A stretch of 64,000 bases of DNA from Chlamydiae bacterium Ga0074140. Lineage in GTDB: Bacteria; Chlamydiota; Chlamydiia; Chlamydiales; Rhabdochlamydiaceae. This document shows, in pieces, positions 25,313-35,492 of the stretch; the stretch's first letter is position 1; the number at the start of each line of letters is the position of its first letter. The stretch covers positions 496,001-560,000 of the forward strand of contig LNES01000006.1 in NCBI GenBank assembly GCA_001464115.1, in the 5' to 3' direction. Below the pieces are notes generated by a model, which saw only the letters and a program-made list of their open reading frames with translations, had not been told where the DNA came from and did not search any database. The position numbers and the translations under genes are program-made.

Positions 25313-26140
25313 ATCGATTATCGCGTCATCGATCAACGGCACTGCATTTGGCATCTTTTCCTCTGCCCACGCTTTAATTTTGAAAGCGACACGCTTTAGC
25401 TCTTCGCGAGAGTGCTTTCCGGCGTGTTTATCATGCGCAATTCGACCGATATCGATCTGGATAGGGTTCCCGTCTGAGAAACCGAAATTGTTTCGGACAC
25501 CATGATCCTCATCGGCAATTCCTTTCTCTGCTCGGGTTAAAATGAGACGAAAGAGAGAAGTCAATGCCTTTTTTAGTGCTGCGCTCTCGCCTTGTAGTTT
25601 TTCAAGATGGTCATAGATGAGATCTGCTCGTTTTTGAAGGACAAATACAGTGTTGTCCAGATCTACAAGATGCGTTTCACCTTTGCGATCGGTAAGCGTG
25701 ACCTTTTTTTGAAGATCAGAGCTTCTGTTGAGATGAACGAGGAGAAGTCCAGATTCTTCTTTGAACTCCTCGTAGGCGATTCTATAGGCTTCGAATGTCT
25801 TTTTCAGCTTCGCCATTTTTCTCTGTTTTTTTTCTCCGCCTTGCCATGGTTTTGGAAGAAGATTATTCATGCGGAAAAACTTGAGAACGGACCCACCATC
25901 GGCCGAAACAAATGCATAACTTTGAGCGCCCGCTCCCAAATACATAAACGGCTGCGAAAGAATCTGATCAATATTCTGTTTTTCTTCGATGGGAGGGGAT
26001 CTCACTTCCCAGATTTTTGCAGGTTTTAAGTTGGAGGAGATTTTATAGACGTTAAACCCTGGGCTGCTTCTAAAACAAAATCCCAGGCCAGCCACCAGGA
26101 GGATTAGAGGGAAAAAAATGACAATAAGGAGCTTTTTCAT
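25283..26140 (-). CDS. Membrane-anchored kinase-like protein, unknown substrate
   Basis: The product is 285 aa. Residues 1-24 are a TM anchor (MKKLLIVIFFPLILLVAGLG). Then comes what reads as a divergent kinase fold: a glycine loop LGAGAQSYAFVS (about 72), the strand lysine in SVLKFFR (about 90), a hinge-like VFVLQKRADLI, a catalytic-loop analogue DEDHGVRNNFG (about 212; Asp and Asn present) and a metal Asp in IQIDIGR (about 230). I infer phosphotransferase activity; no family name can be assigned. The stop overlaps convergent cca, and the start overlaps the stop of the RsbU-like gene by ATGA, so kinase-like and phosphatase genes share one unit. Confidence 0.65.
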   Translation of the reverse strand: MKKLLIVIFFPLILLVAGLGFCFRSSPGFNVYKISSNLKPAKIWEVRSPPIEEKQNIDQILSQPFMYLGAGAQSYAFVSADGGSVLKFFRMNNLLPKPWQGGEKKQRKMAKLKKTFEAYRIAYEEFKEESGLLLVHLNRSSDLQKKVTLTDRKGETHLVDLDNTVFVLQKRADLIYDHLEKLQGESAALKKALTSLFRLILTRAEKGIADEDHGVRNNFGFSDGNPIQIDIGRIAHDKHAGKHSREELKRVAFKIKAWAEEKMPNAVPLIDDAIIDLLGPEGRFF

Positions 26141-27309
26141 CGCGTAATTTTCACAACCAACAGGGTGAGGTCATCATGTTGTGCAGCATCTCGACTAAAG
26201 GCGCGGACTTTTTGAAAGATGTGATTTGCGATCCTCTCTGCATTCTCATCCTTTGCCTCGAGAATCGCGCTCTCTAACCGCGAACGTCCAAACAGCCTCT
26301 GCTCGGGATCGTGCGCCTCCACCACACCGTCTGAGTAAAGGATAAGAAGATCTCCTGCTGATAGTTTGTAGGTTGAAGAAATAGGATCGATCCTCTCTTC
26401 AGCACCAAAGGCAGCACCTTTTGTGGAAAGTTCTTCAATATCCCCCTCTTTTCGGACTACAAGCGCAGGGAGATGGCCGCAGGAGGTGTAATGAAGCGCT
26501 CCTCTTTCTAAATCCAGCTCGCCGATCCAAGCCGTGGCAAAATAACCAGAATCTCTTGTATCGCGACAAAAAAGTGTGTTGGTTTTTTGAACGACTCTCT
26601 CGATTGAGTCTTCGCCACAATAAAAGCCCGCGCGCAAAAGACCTCGCAGCAGCAGCGCAAAAAGGGCGGCGGAAATTCCCTTGCCTGAGGCATCGCCTAG
26701 CGTGAGAACCAGAGATTTTTGTTTGGCAAAAACGTCGTAAAAATCGCCTGTCACCTCGAGTGCAGGATGAAAACCAGCAGCAATCTGCACTCCCGGGATT
26801 CTGGGAATCTCTTTGGGAAAGATCTGCTTCTGAATCTCGTGGCCAATTCTAAGTTCTCCTCGCAAAAGTTCTTTGGCGAGCTTCTCTTGTCTAATCTCTT
26901 CGACATATTGAATAAGATTCTCCACCATCCGATTGAACTGTGCGCCCAAAAGATTGATCTCAAAACCGAGACGATCCTTCTCATAGCGACTCGAAAGATG
27001 TCCCTCTCCCACGCGTGCCATCGCCCGTGCTAGGGCCTTCAGCGGACGGGCCATTCTTTTCGTAAGCCACCAGGTGATAAAGCCTCCCACCACAAAAATG
27101 AGAAAGAAAAGTAACGACAGATGAAAAAAGAGCTTTTCTTTGGAGATCTTCCAAGCTGCCTCTCCTGGAATTTCGCTGAAAAGGGTGACATCCTCTCGAA
27201 AAAGGATCGTTCCATAAATAACGAGTGGAAGAACGAGTAAAAAAAAGGCGAGCAAAAGAATGCGTCTTGCGAGGGAGCTCTTGTCTGGGAATCGCGAATT
27301 TGTCATCAT
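26137..27309 (-). CDS. rsbU: RsbU-like PP2C-type serine phosphatase with HAMP domain
   Basis: The product is 390 aa. Two TM helices (about residues 14-32 and 50-70) enclose only about 20-30 periplasmic residues. A HAMP region follows (RMARPLKALARAMARVGEGH), then a PP2C-type SpoIIE domain (about 160-388) with TGDFYDVF, LTLGDASGKGISAALFALL and LYSDGVVEAHDP, which provide the metal aspartates. Such enzymes dephosphorylate anti-anti-sigma factors in partner-switching pathways; Chlamydia has RsbU beside eno (CT588, from memory), with a larger sensor domain. It is transcribed divergently from trmH with 9 bp between start codons. Confidence 0.88.
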   Translation of the reverse strand: MMTNSRFPDKSSLARRILLLAFFLLVLPLVIYGTILFREDVTLFSEIPGEAAWKISKEKLFFHLSLLFFLIFVVGGFITWWLTKRMARPLKALARAMARVGEGHLSSRYEKDRLGFEINLLGAQFNRMVENLIQYVEEIRQEKLAKELLRGELRIGHEIQKQIFPKEIPRIPGVQIAAGFHPALEVTGDFYDVFAKQKSLVLTLGDASGKGISAALFALLLRGLLRAGFYCGEDSIERVVQKTNTLFCRDTRDSGYFATAWIGELDLERGALHYTSCGHLPALVVRKEGDIEELSTKGAAFGAEERIDPISSTYKLSAGDLLILYSDGVVEAHDPEQRLFGRSRLESAILEAKDENAERIANHIFQKVRAFSRDAAQHDDLTLLVVKITR

Positions 27310-27318
27310 TTCAAAAAT

Positions 27319-28061
27319 ATGCCTCGAGAGATTACAAGCCTACAACACCCTATTGTGAAATATTTGGTCAAATTAAGGAAGAGTCGTGACTTTCGCAGGG
27401 AACACAACGGGGCTTTAATCGCAGGAAAAAAGCTGGTTAGCGAGCTTGGACGTGACTTTCCCCTCAAAACTCTCCTGATCGAGATGGGAGCAAAGGCTCT
27501 TCCGGTCTCCTCGGCCGAAACCTTTCATGTAACCCCCGAGATCCTAAAAAAAATTACAGGCCTAGAGGCTCCCGAGCCCTACGCTGCAGAAATCGAACTT
27601 CCTTCTAAGACAAACCTCAAAGGTAAAAAATTTCTTCTCGCTCTCGATGGAGTTTCTGACCCTGGCAATTTGGGTACCCTTATCCGCTCTGCGCTTGCAC
27701 TTGGCTGGGAAGGGGTCTTCCTTACCTCTGGATCCGCGGATCCCTACAGTGACAAAGCGCTGCGCGCTGCAAAAGGAGCCACCTTTCATCTTCCTCTTGT
27801 CGAAGGCTCCTCACAAGAGCTTGCAGAATTGATCGAGCAGGAAAAGCTCGCCGTTCTTCTCGCTGATATGGATGGCAAAAATGTCGAAACGGAAAAGGTT
27901 TCTCCACCTCTTCTTCTTGTAATGGGAAGCGAATCACATGGCGTGAAATTTAAACCTTCAAAGGCAACCACTCTAGCCATTCCCATGCCCGGAAAAACAG
28001 AATCGCTAAATGTCGCGATAGCGGGAAGCATTTTGATGTACCTCCTGCGAGCGAGGACACC

Positions 28062-28065
<4 letters not shown>
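27319..28065 (+). CDS. TrmH/SpoU-family RNA 2'-O-methyltransferase
   Basis: The product is 248 aa. The N-terminal substrate-binding domain (about 1-95) is followed by the SPOUT knot with motif 1 LDGVSDPGNLGTLIRSA (about 110), motif 2 LLVMGSESHGV (about 195) and motif 3 IPMPGKTESLNVAIAGSILMYL (in two parts, about 217-240). It methylates a ribose in rRNA or tRNA; the exact site cannot be read. The ATG has no Shine-Dalgarno and lies 9 bp from the start of the divergent rsbU. It overlaps rsgA by GTGA. Confidence 0.9.
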
Positions 28066-30450
<2,385 letters not shown>

Positions 30451-30476
30451 TTTTGTGAATTTTTTAAAGGCGCATC

Positions 30477-30988
30477 CCATAGACATGCCGGGTGACACGG
30501 CACTCCGTGTCCGTGCCCCCTGCGACCCCCCTTGCGCCTCACCTCGCTTTGAAAAATCATCTGCTCGGAGGCGGGGTGTGCGAAGCACTACCCCGCCCGC
30601 TCCGCTCTCCTGTGCTATGATTTTTCTGCGCGATCTGAGTCGTCGGGCTGCTCGCGCGCTCACTTCCCCAACCCTCCGGGTTGGGTCCCCTTTCTCGCGT
30701 CGCCTCGCAGTGCCTGGTAAAGATTTCGGAGACGGTATGCAGAGATCTTCGCTTGGCTCTGCGACATGACACGGAAGGGGCCCCGCGACGAAGGAACGGG
30801 GAAGGAGTGCTTGTCGCAGCCCGTGGCTTTAAGCTGCAATGAGAAATCAAACCGCAGGAGAGCGGAGCGGGCGGGGTAGTGCTTTGCACATCCCGCCGAC
30901 GAGGACTTGATTTATCGAAGCAGATTAAAGCTCAAGAGGGCAGCGGGGAACACGGACATGTAATGCCGTGTTCCCGACATGTCTATGG
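30477..30988. repeat. Long palindromic repeat (family R) with core in orientation 1
   Basis: The element is about 512 bp and GC-rich. Its ends are inverted repeats beginning ccatagacatgccgggtgac. The inner core (about 30590-30870) holds segments such as ggcgcgatctgagtcgtcgg-like bases and cttccccaaccctccgggtt. The same core is present, reverse-complemented, at 60770-61040 inside similar ends. Open frames across it (30257-30769 plus, 30557-30889 minus) are explained by the repeat. The remainder of the gap after eno (30989-31103) is AT-rich and probably holds the promoter of the next gene. Confidence 0.8.
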
Positions 30989-31103
30989 AAGCTACCTTTT
31001 AAGGTTTTGACACCATCCTCTTACATTTATGTCTTCTACCTCTTATTTTTTGCTGGTGTAAAAAATTTTTTTATTCGTATTAGAGGAGATGGGAGGAGCG
31101 CTG

Positions 31104-31517
31104 ATGCGGCAGACCATCTTTCTTTTTGGGGAAGCGGAAAAAGGGGAGTATTGCACTCCTCGTGTGTGTAAATCGCTCGCTGAACTCGCAGACCATTTCG
31201 GTCACCCTCCCTCAGAAAGTCAAGGAGTGCTTTACGCCATTCAGGCGCTGCTCTACGAGAGAGAACTCATCTTTTACCGTGTAAAAGAAGAGGGCTTTAG
31301 TACGCAGGACTATATGCGTGGAATCAAACTTTTGCGCCGAAAGGAGATCTCCTCGCCTTTAAGCGCCATTTGCATGCCAGGAGTTGGCGATGCTGAAATT
31401 ATCAATTCTGTTCATGTTGTATGTAGGCAACGCAAAAGTCTTCTTATTCTCACAGATCATGACCTTTACGACTATCTAACGATAGAATCTCCCTCAAAAA
31501 AAGGGCTTGAAGGTTGA
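31104..31517 (+). CDS. Conserved-looking small protein, unknown function
   Basis: The product is 137 aa. I chose ATG 31104 because GGGAGG lies about 8 bases upstream; ATG 31089 would overlap that signal. It begins MRQTIFLFGEAEKGEYCTPR, continues with a small helical region (LAELADHFGHPPSESQGVLY) and ends in a probable strand-rich part (VHVVCRQRKSLLILTDHDLY). There is no signal peptide or TM helix. I do not recognise the family. It stands alone between the family R repeat and the convergent accessory cluster. Confidence 0.65.
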   Translation: MRQTIFLFGEAEKGEYCTPRVCKSLAELADHFGHPPSESQGVLYAIQALLYERELIFYRVKEEGFSTQDYMRGIKLLRRKEISSPLSAICMPGVGDAEIINSVHVVCRQRKSLLILTDHDLYDYLTIESPSKKGLEG

Positions 31518-31551
31518 CGGCAGCAAAAAACGCTCAAAAAGATCGAAAAGC

Positions 31552-32229
31552 TTATTTTTTCATGAGGTAGTCTAGCATGCCTTCCCAGTCACGTTTAGCG
31601 GCGTAAGAGCGCACCTTGGAAAGATCAGCGTTAAGCGCTTTGGTAAATCCGGGTAGGTAGGGATCCATCTCATTCTTTTTTGCTAGCGAATCCAGCGCGC
31701 CGCCAGTTCCTCCTCCTCCAGATCTTCCTTCTTCACCCCACAGAAAACCGTTCCACTTGAAAGAACTTCCGCGAATTTTTCTGAAATACTCTTTGAGTTT
31801 TGGATCTCCAAGAATACATTCGAGAAACTTTAAAATATGGATGTGGTGTTTCGAAATCTCCGCTCCCTTTCCTTTGAGATACCCTCTTTTAAAAGCCAGC
31901 CCAACTAAAGATGTTCTTGCAAGCGTTGTGATCATATCTGCAACTGCTTGGCGGTATTCTGGTGGTGGATTTGGGATCGCGAGATAGGGATCTTTGCTGC
32001 TAAAAACCGAGCTATGCTCATCTTTAGATTGTGGCTCTCTGGACTGTGGTGCGCTTTTTGGAACACCCGGGATGGTGTGTGAGGCTTCTTTATCTCTTTT
32101 TGGAAACACGGCTGCAAAGCAGTAGCTTAGGTTAAAAGGAAGCGTTTTTTCGACATCAGATAGGTGCCATACACTGACGATTTCAGATGCTAGCGTCCGT
32201 TCTGGAGGCAAAGCTGGCTGTTCAATCAT
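31552..32229 (-). CDS. Paralogue 1 of the HxLKFLE/FKWNGFL family, unknown function
   Basis: The product is 225 aa. I use ATG 32229 because GGAG lies 7 bases upstream. Residues about 70-225 form the domain shared with the neighbour at 32277 and the gene at 34833: LAFKRGYLKGKGAEIS, HILKFLECILGDPKLKEYF, SSFKWNGFLWG, DPYLPGFTKAL and KRDWEGMLDYLMKK. The N-terminal part is short and Ser-rich (SKDEHSSVFSSKDPYLAI) and lacks the hydrophobic hairpin of the longer paralogue. It is last in a minus-strand cluster with that paralogue and a lipase-like gene. Confidence 0.75.
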   Translation of the reverse strand: MIEQPALPPERTLASEIVSVWHLSDVEKTLPFNLSYCFAAVFPKRDKEASHTIPGVPKSAPQSREPQSKDEHSSVFSSKDPYLAIPNPPPEYRQAVADMITTLARTSLVGLAFKRGYLKGKGAEISKHHIHILKFLECILGDPKLKEYFRKIRGSSFKWNGFLWGEEGRSGGGGTGGALDSLAKKNEMDPYLPGFTKALNADLSKVRSYAAKRDWEGMLDYLMKK

Positions 32230-32276
32230 GCACAAACTCCACAGGCTTTTTCCATTATATAATTGTTAAGTGATTA

Positions 32277-33419
32277 TTAGAACAGACCAGGAGTAGGTTT
32301 TAGCCCAATCAGATACTTGATCATATTCTCCCAATCTTTCTTTCCGACATGTTGTTGCAATGTTACAAGATCTGCATGGAGATTGTGTTTGCGAAGCGCA
32401 TTGACGAAGCCTGGAAGATGCGGATCCAGCTTTCCTGCTGCAGCGAGCTTGTCGAGCTCTGCTCCGGTTCCATCATTATTTTCTCCTTTTAGAAAGCCAT
32501 TCCATTTGAAATAACTGCTCTGGATTTTAAGAAAATGTGTTCTTGTCTCTGAATCTCTACACACACACTCTAAAAATTTTAGGGTGTGAACCCCATGACT
32601 CGAAATCTCTTCTCCCTTTTTTTTAAGAGTCGCTTTTTTAAAGGCCAACATTGGAACGGAGGTCGATCCAAGAACGTGGATCATCTCTTTGATCGCTAGC
32701 ACATATGCTACGGGTTCAGAAATTGCGAGATAGGGGTCCTGAGGAGTCGGCGCGGCGCTTGGTGCTTTCTCTAATTCTGTCGCTTTTTCTGGAGGCAGAG
32801 TAGGAACCTGCACAATCTCCACAACTTTTGGATGTGGGGTTTCAGGGAGACGATTTTCGCGATCTGAAACAGGAGGCGGAGAATGATCGAGATGAAATTC
32901 TGGCATTACCAGTTCTTCCATCACTACATCTGCTTTTGGAAAAGTGCGCTCAGCATGAAACCGCGGAATTATCTCTTCTTCAATCTCTAAATCAGCAGCT
33001 GCAGATACATTCTCCTCTTCAAACCCATGAAAATTTATAGGGACCTCGGGAGTTTGTTCTTCAGGAAAAGCCGCTTCAACAACACGAGCAGGATCCCATA
33101 AGCCATACACAATACCCGTGCCGAGACAAGCATCGTCGATTGCATGAAAAAGCTGGTTCTTGGCGCGCTCGAAAATAGCGAGGTAGGAGGATCTTTGCGC
33201 AAGAGGTATGAAAATGAGAAGAGAAACGAAATGCGCTGTCGAAAGACCCACATGCAGAGCTGCTTGCACAAGAGCAAGAAATGCCACTGCTTCTGCAAAT
33301 AGTCTTGGGATAACTTCTCGATCGAGAAATCCGAGCTCATCTCGTTCGACAGATCGATCAAGCGCGGCAGGTGTCAGATCCTGAATAGAAACAAGCAGAT
33401 TGATTCTTTCTGGAAACAT
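32277..33419 (-). CDS. Paralogue 2 of the HxLKFLE/FKWNGFL family with hydrophobic N-terminal hairpin
   Basis: The product is 380 aa. Residues about 36-78 contain two adjacent hydrophobic segments (LFAEAVAFLALVQAALHVGL and AHFVSLLIFIPLA), a bilobed pattern also seen in chlamydial Inc proteins; membrane insertion is inferred. A Glu/Pro-rich middle (about 120-220) leads into the shared C-terminal domain (about 230-370): LAFKKATLKKKGEEIS, HTLKFLECVCRDSE, SYFKWNGFLKGE, DPHLPGFVNAL and KKDWENMIKYLIG. It starts 14 bases after the lipase-like gene, so they are probably co-transcribed. No Sec signal peptide is evident. Confidence 0.75.
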   Translation of the reverse strand: MFPERINLLVSIQDLTPAALDRSVERDELGFLDREVIPRLFAEAVAFLALVQAALHVGLSTAHFVSLLIFIPLAQRSSYLAIFERAKNQLFHAIDDACLGTGIVYGLWDPARVVEAAFPEEQTPEVPINFHGFEEENVSAAADLEIEEEIIPRFHAERTFPKADVVMEELVMPEFHLDHSPPPVSDRENRLPETPHPKVVEIVQVPTLPPEKATELEKAPSAAPTPQDPYLAISEPVAYVLAIKEMIHVLGSTSVPMLAFKKATLKKKGEEISSHGVHTLKFLECVCRDSETRTHFLKIQSSYFKWNGFLKGENNDGTGAELDKLAAAGKLDPHLPGFVNALRKHNLHADLVTLQQHVGKKDWENMIKYLIGLKPTPGLF

Positions 33420-33433
33420 GCAGCATCACCAAA

Positions 33434-34486
33434 TCAATTTTTTCGTTGCTCATTTTCTCTCATTAGATCGATGTTTTGCAACTGATAGATTGAAGAAAGC
33501 GTGATGAGCTCTGTGTGTGCTTTGAGTGGCGCAGGAAGACCTTCTCGAAACAGCAAAAATGCACGCCCCAAGAGAAGGCCATACTTTGGAATCAAATCTC
33601 CTTCGGTGATGAAAACGAGAAAAGGCGGAGTTGAAGACATTTGCATCCACTCTTGCAAAACCTCCTGAGAAACACCGGGGGCATTGAAAGAGATGGAGGG
33701 CAACTCCTGATGCACGAGATCGGTTTCGTAGAGGAGCGTATAGGCCGCAAGAATTCCTCCGAGACTAAATCCCATCACCCGTGCTTTTTCACCCTGCTTT
33801 GCAACTTTTTCGAGCCAAGCATGGATCTTAGGCTGTCCGTGATGGAATGTAGAAAGGCCGGGATCGTGGATTTCTAGATCTGAGACGATCGATGCCCACC
33901 CTTTTTCTGTGACGAGAGAAAAATCTGTTCCCCGAAACAACAGAATAGGCGGACCACTCTCTCTTTGTTGTGGCACGAGTCCAAAAGCGGGCATGCCTCG
34001 CCAGAGATCGATAACCTCATCCACTTTGTACAAGATGACCGCAGGGCCTCTTTTGAGATCAACAGTAGGTAGCGGAATCACCATTCCAGGTTTCAATTCA
34101 CGATACGCAATGATTTTTGTAAGAGCTTCTGTCGCCATGATTTCACATTGCAGAGGATCCGTAATTTTGTTGTGAATTTTTAGGAGGAGTTCGATGGCGA
34201 TCTTAAAATCTTCTGGATTTTCAGTGACCTTCCCAACGATGGCATGTGCTTCGGAAAAATAGCCATACTCGGCATCGAAATGCAAGACGTAGGGATCACT
34301 ATTTTTTAAAACTTCAGCATCTTTTGATTCTTCTAGAGCGTAGGTGCGGATGTGTGGTTCGAAAATTACGGATAGCATCTTGTCCAGACTTTGCAGAAAT
34401 GTCGTGCGAAACGAAACCTTTTCTAGCTCGACAGAAGAGAGTTTCGCTGAGAAAAAAAGAAGGCAAAGAAGGGTGCGGATAACCAT
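33434..34486 (-). CDS. Secreted lipase-like alpha/beta hydrolase
   Basis: The product is 350 aa. It begins with a Sec signal peptide (MVIRTLLCLLFFSAKLSSVE). The class-3 lipase pattern is visible: PPILLFRGTDFS (about 175), the nucleophile elbow MGFSLGGILAAY (Ser about 233), a candidate Asp in TEGDLIPKYG (about 290) and a candidate His in KAHTELI (about 320). It probably hydrolyses lipid or ester substrates outside the cytoplasm; substrate and exact location are unknown. The ATG is formed at the tip of palindromic element B, with only GAGATAGG upstream as a ribosome-binding candidate. Two paralogous unknown genes follow it. Confidence 0.8.
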   Translation of the reverse strand: MVIRTLLCLLFFSAKLSSVELEKVSFRTTFLQSLDKMLSVIFEPHIRTYALEESKDAEVLKNSDPYVLHFDAEYGYFSEAHAIVGKVTENPEDFKIAIELLLKIHNKITDPLQCEIMATEALTKIIAYRELKPGMVIPLPTVDLKRGPAVILYKVDEVIDLWRGMPAFGLVPQQRESGPPILLFRGTDFSLVTEKGWASIVSDLEIHDPGLSTFHHGQPKIHAWLEKVAKQGEKARVMGFSLGGILAAYTLLYETDLVHQELPSISFNAPGVSQEVLQEWMQMSSTPPFLVFITEGDLIPKYGLLLGRAFLLFREGLPAPLKAHTELITLSSIYQLQNIDLMRENEQRKN

Positions 34487-34649
34487 GAGCCTATCTCGAA
34501 TTAAAAAAGTTATTTATTTTTGATGATTTTTGAGCAGATTTGGAATCGGTTTTTTCAGACAATGTGTGAACACATGGCTGAAAAAACCGATTCCAAAGAT
34601 GCCAAAAAGCGCGGAAGTAAATTCTTTCTTGAATTCGAGATAGGCTCAT
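34485..34649. repeat. Palindromic repeat element, copy B (abuts lipase-like start codon)
   Basis: The ends atgagcctatctcgaatt and aattcgagataggctcat are perfect inverted repeats. The inner hairpin (34541-34594) pairs ggaatcggttttttcag with ctgaaaaaaccgattcc around a loop starting acaatgt. Relative to copy A at 6062-6227 the loop borders, gatgatttttgag and gccaaaaagcgcggaa are kept while the arm sequences differ yet still pair. The open frame 34491-34673 on the minus strand is explained by this repeat. Confidence 0.8.
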
Positions 34650-34696
34650 ATGCGATTTCTGTATAATGAGCACCGAGACATTGAGTCAACGGGAAA

Positions 34697-34826
34697 TGAT
34701 GAACGATGAGTAATGAATGATGAGCGGAAGAAAGAATTCTTCGTCTCTCTTTCGTGAACGTTACCGATTGCGTTTCCCGTTCCCGATCTTTCTCTTCAAT
34801 TCATCACTCATTATTCATCGTTCATC
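34697..34826. repeat. Palindromic repeat with gatgaacgatgag arms, copy 1
   Basis: The left arm gatgaacgatgagtaatgaa pairs with the right arm that ends ttattcatcgttcatc. The interior includes the 37-bp repeat (about 34752-34790) also seen around the MORN gene. A second copy lies at 36304-36451 with a different interior. The element sits at the 3' end of the minus-strand paralogue gene, whose stop is 7 bases beyond. Confidence 0.75.
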
Positions 34827-34832
34827 GCTTCT

Positions 34833-35471
34833 TTAGTTGGATATGAGGTAATGAACAAGCCCATCGCTATCTCCCGCTTTGAGATAGGAGGTGACCTTCG
34901 CTTCATCAGCTTCAACATGTTTACAAAAGCTGGGCAGAAAACGGAAAAGATTATTTTTTCCAGTTTCTTCCACAACTCGTCTTGCAAAACCACTGATGAA
35001 GTTCTCCCATTTGAAGGGATTTTTCCTGACTACCCTAAGCGCTTTTTTTAGTTTTGGGTCTTCGCAGATATGACCAATAAATCTCAATGGATGGACATGG
35101 TCGATCTTCCGCCCCTTCTTCTCCATTTCGCTCTTTTGCAAAAGAAGCTGAAATACATTCTTTTCTGCCATTTCCGTAACGATGAAGGTGATAATCTGTC
35201 TCTCCCAATCGTGCAGGGGGATCTCTTTAAATTCCGTGATATTGTCTAGGCAATAATGAGGCTGTTCGGTAGGAGTCAAAAAAGGATCTTCGGGATCCTC
35301 ATCATCATTAAAAAAGAAACCAAATCGATGTTTTTGTGGTTCTTTTGAAAGTATCCGCTCAAGTTCCATGCGACACGCCTCGGCTACCTCCTCATCGGGA
35401 ATCTGAATCTGCACATATCCTTGAAGCGCCGTGCATGTTACGGCAAAAATTAACGCAGAGATTCTTTTCAT
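34833..35471 (-). CDS. Paralogue 3 of the HxLKFLE/FKWNGFL family, secreted form
   Basis: The product is 212 aa. ATG 35471 has GGAGG 6-7 bases upstream and gives MKRISALIFAVTCTALQG, a signal peptide; the frame from 35486 only adds the ribosome-binding site. The C-terminal domain (about 85-212) matches the proteins at 31552 and 32277: LLLQKSEMEKKGRKID, HPLRFIGHICEDPKLKKAL, NPFKWENFISGF, FRFLPSFCKHV and AGDSDGLVHYLISN. Unlike its paralogues it carries a clear export signal, so family members may act in different compartments. Function unknown. Confidence 0.75.
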   Translation of the reverse strand: MKRISALIFAVTCTALQGYVQIQIPDEEVAEACRMELERILSKEPQKHRFGFFFNDDEDPEDPFLTPTEQPHYCLDNITEFKEIPLHDWERQIITFIVTEMAEKNVFQLLLQKSEMEKKGRKIDHVHPLRFIGHICEDPKLKKALRVVRKNPFKWENFISGFARRVVEETGKNNLFRFLPSFCKHVEADEAKVTSYLKAGDSDGLVHYLISN

Positions 35472-35492
35472 CTTTTCCTCCTTCAATATCCG

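Noticed and set aside
31007..31040. TTGACA followed by a possible -10 upstream of the 31104 gene
   Set aside because: The -35 hexamer is perfect, but no acceptable -10 lies at 16-18 bases, so I do not call a promoter.
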